Assembly (NCBI GenBank): GCA_024653775.1
Contig: JANLHZ010000142.1
Coordinates: 1-37,719, forward strand
Direction of reading: 5' to 3'
Source of the DNA: Planctomycetota bacterium
Lineage (GTDB): Bacteria > Planctomycetota > UBA8742 > JACQVU01 > JANLHZ01
DNA length: 37,719 nucleotides
Part shown: one piece after another, positions 24,227 through 31,550 of the stretch
How the letters are laid out: each line of letters starts with the position of its first letter
How positions within the stretch are numbered: the stretch's first letter is position 1
The notes under the pieces: model-generated
What the model was told of the DNA's origin: nothing
Seen by the model: the letters and a program-made list of their open reading frames with translations, nothing else
Database searches by the model: none
Position numbers and translations under genes: made by a program

Positions 24227-24541
24227 CTATCCCATCGCCAGCGTGCTGAACGATGCCGCAATAAGGATCGCCGAACCTATGATGAATCCCGCGGCGAGAA
24301 TCGCCCCGGCGATTTTGGTGCCGCTGTCGGGACTTTCGAGGAACGGGCGTTCGATCGCGCGGATGATCAGATACGCGATGAGTAGCAGCACGAGGTGTAT
24401 CAGCAGTCTGAGCGAGCCTTTCGTGATTCCGTCCGCGAATAACGAGTCTACGCCACCGGAAGCGCCTTCTTCCGCAAGCGCGGCTCCCGGAAGCATCAGG
24501 GCGAAAACGAATGCGGTAGCGAGTGTTGTGACGATTCTCAT
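24227..24541 (-). CDS. Small exported membrane protein
   Basis: The 104-residue product starts with a signal peptide (residues 1-23, cleavage after ALA) and has two hydrophobic segments (about 43-62, LRLLIHLVLLLIAYLIIRAI, and 76-100, IAGAILAAGFIIGSAILIAA). The AAGFIIGSAI motif is reminiscent of DUF350-type small membrane proteins, but the match is too short to assign. Its ATG overlaps the stop of dapA by 4 bp (ATGA), so it is translationally coupled to dapA. Function unknown. Confidence 0.75.
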   Translation of the reverse strand: MRIVTTLATAFVFALMLPGAALAEEGASGGVDSLFADGITKGSLRLLIHLVLLLIAYLIIRAIERPFLESPDSGTKIAGAILAAGFIIGSAILIAASFSTLAMG

Positions 24542-25491
24542 GACGCCTCCTCGGGCGTGGGGTTGACGAAGCCGTATTCACGAAGGACGGAAAGAAGTTT
24601 TGCGCAATTCTCTTCGGACATCGGGCAGAGCGGAAGTTTGAATTCGAGTTTGATGCGCCCAGCCATGTACATCGCGGTTTTGACGGGTATCGGGTTCGAG
24701 TCCATGAACATCGCGTCCATCACGGGAAGCATCTGGTAGTGGAGCTTCCTCGCCTCTTCGGTCTTTCCCTGGTGGACGAAATCGACGAGGTTCTGCATAT
24801 CCCTCGGGAGAATGTTCCCGACTACGGAGATCACTCCCTGCGCGCCGAGCGCGAGCATCGGAAGCGTCAGCGCGTCATCTCCGGAGAGGACGGGGATGTC
24901 GCAGCGTCTGCGAATGCTCGTCAGAACGTTCAGATCGCCGGAGGCTTCCTTGATCGCAACGATGTCCGGAAGTTCGTACAGTCTGAGCACGGTCTCCGGA
25001 GTCATCTTGCAGCCGGTCCGTCCGGGCACGTTGTAGAGTATTATCGGCAGGTCGACGGCCGCGAGGATCTGTTTATAGTGCTGGAACAGCCCTTCCTGCG
25101 ACGGCTTGTTGTAATACGGAGTCACGACGAGGAGGCCGTCCGCGCCGGCTTCCTTGGCGATCTTCGAGTATGCGATCGTTCCGTCGGTCGAGTTCGTCCC
25201 GGAGCCGCAGAACACGGGCACACGGCCCGCGGTCACCTTGATGACGGTGTTCGCGACGTCGCGGTACTGTTTCTGATCGAGCGCCCACGCTTCGCCGGTC
25301 GTTCCGAGTGGGACGATCCCCTTCGTTCCCTGCGCGATCTGGGTTTCGACCAGCGCTTCGAGCGCGTCGTGGTCGACTTTTCCGCCCGAGAAAGGCGTGA
25401 CTATCGCGACGTAACTCCCGCAGAAGTCGAATCTACTCCCCGAAACCTTGGGGCTTTTTGCGCTTAACGAGGTGGTCTTGCGTTTGGCCAA
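24538..25491 (-). CDS. dapA: 4-hydroxy-tetrahydrodipicolinate synthase
   Basis: DapA condenses pyruvate with aspartate semialdehyde, the first step towards diaminopimelate and lysine. All catalytic positions are found with a constant +20 offset from E. coli: T64 and T65 in GTTGEA, Y127 in TPYYNKPSQ, Y153 and R158 in YNVPGRT, and Schiff-base K181 in AIKEASGD. The 317-residue length includes a basic N-terminal extension of about 20 residues. The only workable start is TTG 25491, one base after the pdxJ stop, with AACGGAA as Shine-Dalgarno; this start is inferred. The gene order is pdxJ-dapA-small membrane protein. Confidence 0.95.
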   Translation of the reverse strand: MAKRKTTSLSAKSPKVSGSRFDFCGSYVAIVTPFSGGKVDHDALEALVETQIAQGTKGIVPLGTTGEAWALDQKQYRDVANTVIKVTAGRVPVFCGSGTNSTDGTIAYSKIAKEAGADGLLVVTPYYNKPSQEGLFQHYKQILAAVDLPIILYNVPGRTGCKMTPETVLRLYELPDIVAIKEASGDLNVLTSIRRRCDIPVLSGDDALTLPMLALGAQGVISVVGNILPRDMQNLVDFVHQGKTEEARKLHYQMLPVMDAMFMDSNPIPVKTAMYMAGRIKLEFKLPLCPMSEENCAKLLSVLREYGFVNPTPEEAS

Positions 25492-25492
25492 A

Positions 25493-26266
25493 CTAATTTC
25501 CGTTGTCGATTGTTGGTTGAATTGCGAGAGGATGTCTCGCTGCGATGAGATTCTTCATTTCCCGGACGGCCCTGTCGAGCCCGACGAAAACCGCACGGCT
25601 TACGATGCTGAACCCGATATTGTATTCGAATACCTCGATCGAGTCGTGCAGCAAACCGATGTTATGATAGTCGAGTCCGTGGCCCATTAGAAGTTTCAGA
25701 TCGTACTTTTTTACGCGCGATCCGGCGAGAGCGAGCGTTCGTAGCGCACCGGCAGTTTCCTTGCTTTCCGCTCCGAACTCCGCGAACGCATCGGCATAGG
25801 CTCCGGTGTGGATTTCGACCGAATCCGCTCCGAGGTCCGCGGAAGCCGCGATCTGCCGCTCGTCCGGATCGATGAACAGACTCGTGACGATTCCGAGTTC
25901 GCGAAATTTTTCGAGGACGCTCCGCAGCTTTCGCTTCTCCCGCGCGACGTCGAGTCCGCCTTCGGTGGTGAGCTCTTCGCGTTTTTCGGGGACGAGCGTC
26001 ACCTGGTCCGGACGGACTTCGAGCGCGAGCGCGATTATGTCCTTCGCCATCCCAAGTTCGAGGTTGAGCTTCGTCTGTACGGTTTCCTTCAGAACGCGCA
26101 GGTCGCGATCCTGAATGTGCCTTCGGTCCTCGCGAAGATGGATCGTGATGCTGTCCGCGCCCGCGATCGTCGCAATAGCCGCGGCGAGGGCGGGGTCCGG
26201 GTACTTCCCGCGGCGCTGCTGGCGAAGCGTCGCGACGTGATCGATATTCACTCCGAGTAAGGCCAT
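25493..26266 (-). CDS. pdxJ: Pyridoxine 5'-phosphate synthase
   Basis: PdxJ condenses 1-deoxy-D-xylulose 5-phosphate with 3-amino-2-oxopropyl phosphate in the DXP-dependent vitamin B6 route. The 257-residue TIM barrel shows the signature starts GVNIDHVATLRQQR (residues 5-18), ADSITIHLREDRRHIQDRD (about 37-55), QVTLVPEKREELTTEGGLD and a late GHGLDYHN. The family normally starts within a few residues of the NIDHVA motif, so ATG 26266 is chosen; the frame is open much further upstream only by chance. The SD is weak. It ends 1 bp before dapA. Confidence 0.95.
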   Translation of the reverse strand: MALLGVNIDHVATLRQQRRGKYPDPALAAAIATIAGADSITIHLREDRRHIQDRDLRVLKETVQTKLNLELGMAKDIIALALEVRPDQVTLVPEKREELTTEGGLDVAREKRKLRSVLEKFRELGIVTSLFIDPDERQIAASADLGADSVEIHTGAYADAFAEFGAESKETAGALRTLALAGSRVKKYDLKLLMGHGLDYHNIGLLHDSIEVFEYNIGFSIVSRAVFVGLDRAVREMKNLIAARHPLAIQPTIDNGN

Positions 26267-26306
26267 CCGTAGGAAATTACGAATTACATATTGCGAATTA
26301 CGAATT

Positions 26307-26337
26307 AAAAACAGAAAACTCGCGAGTTCGAACTCGC
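26307..26337 (-). terminator. Probable rho-independent terminator of the cyclophilin gene
   Basis: The palindrome GCGAGTTCGAACTCGC (26322-26337) can form a 6-bp stem with a TCGA loop. On the minus strand it is followed by GAGTTTTCTGTTTTT. It lies about 20 bp after the cyclophilin stop and upstream of pdxJ, so it may separate the two transcripts. The adjacent aattacgaattacatattgc words are a repeat-rich gap. Confidence 0.6.
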
Positions 26338-26355
26338 TCTCTCTCTTCCCGATCC

Positions 26356-26811
26356 TCACTCGTCGACTGTGACGCTGAAACGATCTCCCTGACGGATTTT
26401 GAGGACCACTTTCATATCCGCATCGCTCTTGACCCTGCCGAAGACGGTGTGAACGCCGTCGAGGTGAGGAGTCGCGGCGTGGGTGACGAAGAACTGGCTT
26501 CCTCCCGTGTCTTTGCCCGCGTGGGCCATCGAAAGCGTTCCCGGCGTGTGCTTTTCCGGATTCGACGGTCCTGTTTCGCATTTGATTTTATAGCCCGGAC
26601 CTCCGGTCCCCGGCATGCCGGTGGCGCCTTCGCGGGTATTCGGGCAGCCGCCCTGGATCACGAAGCCGTCGATGACGCGGTGGAACGCAAGTCCTTCGTA
26701 GAAGCCTTCGTTTGCCAGCTTGACGAAGTTCTCGACGGTCTTCGGCGCGGTCTCGTCGAACAGATTCACATTGATGTCGCCTTTGTCGGTACGGATCGTT
26801 ACAGATTTCAT
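26356..26811 (-). CDS. Cyclophilin-type peptidyl-prolyl cis-trans isomerase
   Basis: The 151-residue protein is a single cyclophilin domain without signal peptide, so it acts in the cytosol. Catalytic R45 lies in [13 protein letters not shown] (43-55), followed by [20 protein letters not shown] (about 89-99), [25 protein letters not shown] (about 103-127). The insert and length fit the short bacterial PpiB type. GGAG lies 6 nt upstream of ATG 26811. A probable terminator separates it from pdxJ. Confidence 0.93.
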   Translation of the reverse strand: MKSVTIRTDKGDINVNLFDETAPKTVENFVKLANEGFYEGLAFHRVIDGFVIQGGCPNTREGATGMPGTGGPGYKIKCETGPSNPEKHTPGTLSMAHAGKDTGGSQFFVTHAATPHLDGVHTVFGRVKSDADMKVVLKIRQGDRFSVTVDE

Positions 26812-26825
26812 TTGTGCTCCAAGTA

Positions 26826-27097
26826 GTAGTCAGTAGTCAGGGGTCAGGGTCAGGGGTCAGGGGAATGCAGAATGCGGAGTTCAGAATGCAGAATTAAGAA
26901 AGTAGATTCGAGTTCATTCGTAATTCGTAATTACTTTCCTTGGACCTTGACCTTTCTGAATCCACAATACAACCTAACCTTGTCATCAGTTTCAAGTTTC
27001 GAGGTTCAAGTTATCGGTTTACTTCGACTGATCGCTTCCTCCAGAACTTTCCGCTGACAACTATCCACAGGCAAAAGTAGATGAGGTCAAAGGCGTC
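26826..27097. other. Intergenic region with word repeats, no gene seen
   Basis: Bases 26826-26870 run through gtcagtagtcaggggtcagg-type words, then 26862-26900 through aatgcagaatgcggagttca. Both are short-word tandems of the same style as in other gaps. The remainder (26900-27080) is AT-richer with no supported ORF. AAAGG at about 27088 is the Shine-Dalgarno of the next gene. Confidence 0.55.
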
Positions 27098-28354
27098 ATG
27101 ATTTCTCGCATTTCCACGTTAGCTCTTCTGGTTCTGATTGTTTTCGCAGGTTCGAACGCTTTCGCGGAGGAGCCGGCTGGTAATCAGCCCGCCGCTGGGA
27201 CAGGCATCTTCGAACCGGCGATGCTCGATTTCGGCGACGTGCGCGCGTCGAGAAGGGTTTCCGAGTTCGTGCGCATCAAATGGCCGGAAGACCCGAACTT
27301 CAAGCTGGAACTTCTTCTGATCTCCGACCCGAACCACGTAAAGCTCGATTTCCTCGGGACCGCGGGCACGGGAAAGGACCAGATGATGCGGGTTTCACTC
27401 ATCACTATCGGACTCACGGGAGCGTACGACAGCCAGATCACGTTCAAGTCATCCCAGAACGCGGACACGACGATCAATTTCACTGTGAAGGCGAACGTGA
27501 CCCCGAATTTCGGCGATGAAGGACTCGTGATTTATCACACCAGCGAGGCCGAGAAGGCTGCGATCGAGAAGGTCGTGAGCGCAAACCCTGGATCGACCGT
27601 ACTTCAGAGCGCGACGTTCAAGGACGCGGACCCGAGAAAGCCCGGAAGCGCCGAAGCGCTGCTCGAAATGCAGGAAATAAAGACTTCCATCGGGATCGCC
27701 GCGCCGGACGTGACGATTCTCGCGGCGTATCGCGGCTCGTACCAGATCGGGCTGGAGCGGGTCACGCAGATGGCGGAAGCGATCGCGGCTGGGACGTTCG
27801 TTCCGAGGAACGATCAGATCGAGTTGCGGATCTGGCTGAACGTAGCGCGGACCGACATTCTACAGGCTGTGCAGAGAATCCTCTACACCTACATCGAGCA
27901 GGCCGGCGGGAAAATCTATCCCCTCATCTACGATCTGAACGACGCGAGGAATCAGAAGACCGTGGTCGATCTCGCCAACGGCGATCGCCGCGTGCTGATG
28001 ATGGAAGTGACTCTTGCGTGGCGCGCGCCGGGCGAAGTCGATCCGAAGTACGATTCCGGCAAGGTAGTGAACGTTTTCAAGGGCGTTGGCGAGAGCGAAG
28101 GACTCATCGCAAAGTTCAACAAGGCCCTCGGCACGAACGTTTCGATCGACTGGACCAAGATGGGTCTTGAGCAGATCGGAACGAATTACGCGGAGAGGTC
28201 GCTTCCCGAAGGCTCAGAGAACGCGGAACAGGCAGCGGCCAGCGCCGATGAAGGCGGACGCGGCAGTTTCGGTTCGGGCGGAATCTACATCATCGTTCTC
28301 GTCGTCGTTGCGGGCGCGGTCATCGCGCTTTTACTCTTCAGGCAAAACGCATAA
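27098..28354 (+). CDS. Exported, C-terminally membrane-anchored protein with DUF1573-like N-terminus
   Basis: The 418-residue protein has a signal peptide (1-23, AFA/EEP), then FEPAMLDFGDVRASRRVSEFVRI (about 38-60), the start typical of DUF1573/ASH-like beta-sandwich modules, with a second strand block to about 145 (NFTVKANVTP). A helical-mixed region follows (155-370: EKAAIEKVVSANPGS, LNVARTDILQAVQRILYTYIEQ). A Gly/Ala/Ser-rich stretch and a final membrane span (about 394-415) end the chain, so most of it faces the periplasm. AAAGG precedes ATG 27098. RlmE starts 4 bp after its stop and a Ser/Thr kinase follows, but no functional link is proven. Confidence 0.78.
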   Translation: MISRISTLALLVLIVFAGSNAFAEEPAGNQPAAGTGIFEPAMLDFGDVRASRRVSEFVRIKWPEDPNFKLELLLISDPNHVKLDFLGTAGTGKDQMMRVSLITIGLTGAYDSQITFKSSQNADTTINFTVKANVTPNFGDEGLVIYHTSEAEKAAIEKVVSANPGSTVLQSATFKDADPRKPGSAEALLEMQEIKTSIGIAAPDVTILAAYRGSYQIGLERVTQMAEAIAAGTFVPRNDQIELRIWLNVARTDILQAVQRILYTYIEQAGGKIYPLIYDLNDARNQKTVVDLANGDRRVLMMEVTLAWRAPGEVDPKYDSGKVVNVFKGVGESEGLIAKFNKALGTNVSIDWTKMGLEQIGTNYAERSLPEGSENAEQAAASADEGGRGSFGSGGIYIIVLVVVAGAVIALLLFRQNA

Positions 28355-28358
28355 AGTC

Positions 28359-29015
28359 GTGAAAAAAAAATCCGGCGGGAATCAGCATCAGGACTACTAC
28401 GCTCGCCTTGCGAAGAAGGAAAAGTATCCCGCGCGGTCGATCTACAAGCTCGAAGCGATCGACAAGCAGTTCCGGATTCTGCCTAAAGGCGTGCGCGTCG
28501 TCGACTTCGGTTGCAACCCGGGATCGTGGACGCTTTACTCAGCGCAGCGCGTAGGCGAAAGCGGCTTCGTGCTCGGGATCGATATCAACGACGCCGGCAC
28601 AGCGTTTCCGGGAAACGCGAAATTCATTCGACGCGATATTTTCGAAATCGGGCCGGAGGAACTTCTCTCCCACGGCGGAAAGTTCGACGTCGTGCTTTCC
28701 GATATGGCGCCTAGCACGACTGGCGATCGCACGGGAGATCATTTCAGGTCCATGAAACTTTGTCACAGGGTGCTCGATCTCGCGGAAAGCGTCTTGACTA
28801 ATGGAGGCTATATGGTAATTAAGGCGTTTCAGGGACCCGACTATCCGGATTTGCTACAAGCTGTCAGAAGCGTTTTCGGGAAGGTAAAATGCCAGAAACC
28901 TCCGGCTTCGAAATCGAACAGCGTCGAAATGTTCATCGTCGGAATCGACTACAGACCCCATGATGAAAATCGGGAACCAGGAAATGAATCGATCAGATCG
29001 ACCCCGCTGAACTGA
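28359..29015 (+). CDS. rlmE: 23S rRNA (uridine-2'-O-)-methyltransferase (FtsJ/RrmJ)
   Basis: RlmE methylates the 2'-O of U2552 in the A-loop of 23S rRNA. Counting from GTG 28359 the protein has 218 residues. The K-D-K-E tetrad is intact: K30 (ARSIYKL), D115 (VVLSDMAPS), K155 (MVIKAFQG) and E190 (KSNSVEMFIVG). The SAM-binding start is VVDFGCNPGSWTLY (47-60). The upstream open frame to 28086 overlaps the previous gene out of phase and is not used. GTG lies 4 bp after the previous stop, so translation is likely coupled. The C-terminal 20 residues are a non-conserved tail. Confidence 0.93.
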   Translation: MKKKSGGNQHQDYYARLAKKEKYPARSIYKLEAIDKQFRILPKGVRVVDFGCNPGSWTLYSAQRVGESGFVLGIDINDAGTAFPGNAKFIRRDIFEIGPEELLSHGGKFDVVLSDMAPSTTGDRTGDHFRSMKLCHRVLDLAESVLTNGGYMVIKAFQGPDYPDLLQAVRSVFGKVKCQKPPASKSNSVEMFIVGIDYRPHDENREPGNESIRSTPLN

Positions 29016-29068
29016 CGACTACTCCCTGCGAACAATCATTAGCATAAAACCAGCAACAAGAACTAACG

Positions 29069-30343
29069 ATGGATAAAAACGAAAGCCTTGAAGCGATGAC
29101 TTTTCCGTCGTCGTCTACTTATACGATCATCGAGGAACTCGGCCGTGGAGGGATGGGAGTCGTCTATCTCGCGGAGAAGAACTGCGAGGGCGTGCTCGAC
29201 TACGTCGTTCTGAAAAGCATTCTCACAGTCAACGAGACCAACGTCAAAAGACTCCGTCAGGAGGCGAACGTCGCAACGATGCTCCGCCACGAAAACATCG
29301 TCAAGACATACGGTCTCGAGTCGATCCCGCTGTCGATGCTGCCTCGCTCGCTCGCGCAGTCGATGGACGAGAAACACAGCGGAGCGACGGTTCAGCGCAC
29401 GAAGGATTTCAAACGAAGGAAACTCGAAGCACCCGGCGGGAAACACTCCGCGCGTCGAAGCGATTCCGGGCTTGGTGCGATCAACGACTCCGGCAAGAAA
29501 ATGTACATGATGGCCATGGACTTCATCGACGGGGCGGACCTCGACAACATCCTCCGCGCGCATTTCGATCGCGGACTGCTGATGCCGCCGCAGCTCGCCG
29601 CGTTCGCGATCAGCCGAATCTGCCGCGCGCTCGCGTACGCCCACGAATGGATCGTCCATCGCGACATTTCGCCCGAGAACATCCTGATAAACAACCAGGG
29701 AGTCGCGAAGCTGACCGATTTCGGCATCGCGGTCGCGGCGGACGACGCGGACCAGGGATTCGCGGGGAAGCTGCATTTCATGGCTCCGGAGCAGCTCGGT
29801 CGCGAGCAGGTCGACGGCCGCGCGGACATGTTCGCGCTCGGGCTTGTCGCGTATCAGGCCGTCACTGGAATACCGGTCTACGTGCTTAAGGGCGGACTCG
29901 ATTTCAAGGGAATGGTCGAGTACGTGAAACAGCAGATGAGCAATGACATCGTCCCGCCTCACATGGTGCGGGAGGACGTTCCGAAGGAGCTTTCTAAAAT
30001 CATCATGCGAATGCTCGCGATGGACAAGAAGCAGCGCTTCTCGGACATGCACGAGTGCAGCGCAGAGATCGAGGGAGGCTATCTCTACGCAAAGGGCTTC
30101 GGGCCGACGAACAACTCTCTGATGGCGTACATAGATATTTTCGAGCATCAGTTCCAGAAATACACGAACGATCAACTCCGGAATCTCACGTTCCTTAAAA
30201 ACGCGGAAGGCAAGATTCAGCTAAAGAGAAAGCTGAAATGGGACGATTATTCAAAACTCGGCAAGAAAATGATCCTCGGCCAGAAGGGCACGAATTCGAA
30301 CATTTATCGCGCGATCGCGAAACTCAACGCCGCGGCGGGATAA
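29069..30343 (+). CDS. Hanks-type Ser/Thr protein kinase
   Basis: The 424-residue kinase is soluble, with no membrane span. Motifs are complete: GRGGMG (25-30), VVLK49, E65 in the C helix, HRD (197-199, HRDISPEN), N204, DFG (217-219), APE (239-241) and GLVAYQAVTG. An insert of about 60 residues (85-143), basic and Ser/Lys-rich, interrupts the N-lobe between strands. The C-terminal 80 residues (345-424) form a helical or basic tail (KIQLKRKLKWDDYSKLGKK). It could phosphorylate targets read by the FHA protein at 15362-17965, an inference. Start ATG 29069 has a weak SD. Its stop codon abuts a family A element. Confidence 0.9.
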   Translation: MDKNESLEAMTFPSSSTYTIIEELGRGGMGVVYLAEKNCEGVLDYVVLKSILTVNETNVKRLRQEANVATMLRHENIVKTYGLESIPLSMLPRSLAQSMDEKHSGATVQRTKDFKRRKLEAPGGKHSARRSDSGLGAINDSGKKMYMMAMDFIDGADLDNILRAHFDRGLLMPPQLAAFAISRICRALAYAHEWIVHRDISPENILINNQGVAKLTDFGIAVAADDADQGFAGKLHFMAPEQLGREQVDGRADMFALGLVAYQAVTGIPVYVLKGGLDFKGMVEYVKQQMSNDIVPPHMVREDVPKELSKIIMRMLAMDKKQRFSDMHECSAEIEGGYLYAKGFGPTNNSLMAYIDIFEHQFQKYTNDQLRNLTFLKNAEGKIQLKRKLKWDDYSKLGKKMILGQKGTNSNIYRAIAKLNAAAG

Positions 30344-30538
30344 GGAGGCTGAAATTAATAAGTTGTACAAAATCGCGCTCAGATTTATGTCAGGTTCGAT
30401 TCGCGGGAGGAAGCAAAACCGGAAGCGTAGCCATAGTTCCGCTGAGCCATTACCTCGATGTTATGGTGTGACCGAGCGCGGAGCGAAGATGACGTGAAGG
30501 TGAGATGCGAGATGTACAACTTATTATTTTCAGCCTCC
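30344..30538 (+). mobile_element. Family A MITE-like element, complete copy
   Basis: The 195-bp element starts on the base after the kinase TAA stop. Its 26-bp terminal inverted repeats (GGAGGCTGAAATTAATAAGT at the left) are nearly perfect. It aligns in direct orientation with 1-80 and inverted with 7218-7397, and has no transposase. TAA flanks both ends, a possible 3-bp target duplication. In one frame it encodes SRSDLCQVRFAG and onward to VAIVPL, matching the other complete copy. It separates the kinase gene from the methyltransferase gene. Confidence 0.85.
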
Positions 30539-30574
30539 TAAACGGGAAATCGAACTCATCATCGAAGTTTTCGG

Positions 30575-31438
30575 ATGGAACAAGAGAAACCAGAGGTCAT
30601 CGCTAACGGGCCGTCGATAGACGAGGTCAGAGACTTCTGGCAGAACAACCCGCTGTTCTCGGGCGAAGCCTCGTCTGAAGTGGGAAGCAAAGAGTATTTC
30701 GAGGAGCACCGCAAGGTCTACATCGAGGACTGCCTCGCGGGTGTCTTCGACGAGAGGTTCATCCCGCCAACCGAGAATCGTGGCCTCGTCCTCGACCTCG
30801 GCTGCGGCCCCGGAATGTGGAGCGTCGAACTTCAAATCCGCGGCGGCGCGAACAAACTCGTTTCCGCCGACCTGACGGAGAAAGCGGTCGAACTCTGCGC
30901 GAAGCGCCTTCAGATTTACGGTCTCGAACCTTTCACGGAAATCCAGAACGCGGAGAGTCTGACGTTCGAGACGGGGAAGTTCGATCACGTCAATTGCCAG
31001 GGAGTGATACACCACACGCCGAATACGGAGAACTGCGTGTCTGAAATCGCACGTGTGCTGAAACCCGGCGGAACCGCGTGCATCTCGGTGTACTACCGGA
31101 ACGTAATCCTTCGGAACTGGTGGCTTCTGCGAATTCCGTCCTACGTCCTTTTCAAACTCGGCGCCAGGCTTAAGGGAAGAGGCCGCGAAACTATCTTCGC
31201 GCAGCGCGACATAGATGATATCGTTCGCTACTACGACGGAAGCGAAAACCCCATCGGCAAAATGTACACGAAGAAGCAGTTCCGCGAGATGATAGAAAAA
31301 CACTTCGTCGTCGAGGAGATTTACTACCATTTCTTCCCGAGGCGCGCGCTTCCGTTCTGGATGCCGAAGTTCCTGCACAGGTTCCTCGACCGGAGACTTC
31401 CATTCATGATCTACGCTACGCTGAGAAAACCATTTTGA
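30575..31438 (+). CDS. Class I SAM-dependent methyltransferase (Methyltransf_11-like)
   Basis: The 287-residue product has the SAM-binding glycine motif LVLDLGCGPGMWSVEL (about 71-86), VSADLTEKAVELCAKR (motif II), a QGVIHHTPN motif and a LKPGGTACISVYYRN strand. This resembles the UbiE/COQ5-like class I fold that methylates small molecules; the substrate is unknown. The C-terminal 100 residues (FKLGARLKGRGRETIFAQRDIDD on) are extra and contain basic and aromatic segments (FFPRRALPFWMPKFLHRF) that may contact lipid. A weak SD precedes ATG 30575. Its stop is followed after 18 bp by a family B hairpin. Confidence 0.82.
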   Translation: MEQEKPEVIANGPSIDEVRDFWQNNPLFSGEASSEVGSKEYFEEHRKVYIEDCLAGVFDERFIPPTENRGLVLDLGCGPGMWSVELQIRGGANKLVSADLTEKAVELCAKRLQIYGLEPFTEIQNAESLTFETGKFDHVNCQGVIHHTPNTENCVSEIARVLKPGGTACISVYYRNVILRNWWLLRIPSYVLFKLGARLKGRGRETIFAQRDIDDIVRYYDGSENPIGKMYTKKQFREMIEKHFVVEEIYYHFFPRRALPFWMPKFLHRFLDRRLPFMIYATLRKPF

Positions 31439-31456
31439 CCGCGGCTGAAAAATCAT

Positions 31457-31550
31457 TACATTATATTCGTACCGTCTACGAATTTATCGTACAATTTTAT
31501 CCGACGCGAAAATATGACGAATAATTCGTAGACGGTACGAATATAATGTA
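31457..31550 (+). repeat. Family B hairpin repeat, copy 3, abutting comB start codon
   Basis: The 94-bp element has arms of about 27 bp (TACATTATATTCGTACCGTC at the left) in perfect inverted relation. It lies 18 bp after the methyltransferase stop. Its last base, 31550, is directly followed by the ATG of comB, so the comB leader consists of the element's right arm and lacks a Shine-Dalgarno. It has the same orientation as copy 1. Confidence 0.9.

Noticed and set aside
26267-26581. Upstream extension of pdxJ
   Set aside because: It runs through the cyclophilin gene antisense or out of frame and through AT-rich repeats; the PdxJ family starts next to NIDHVA.
28086-28358. Upstream extension of rlmE
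   Set aside because: It overlaps the DUF1573-like gene in another phase and lacks conserved sequence; RlmE homology begins just after GTG 28359.
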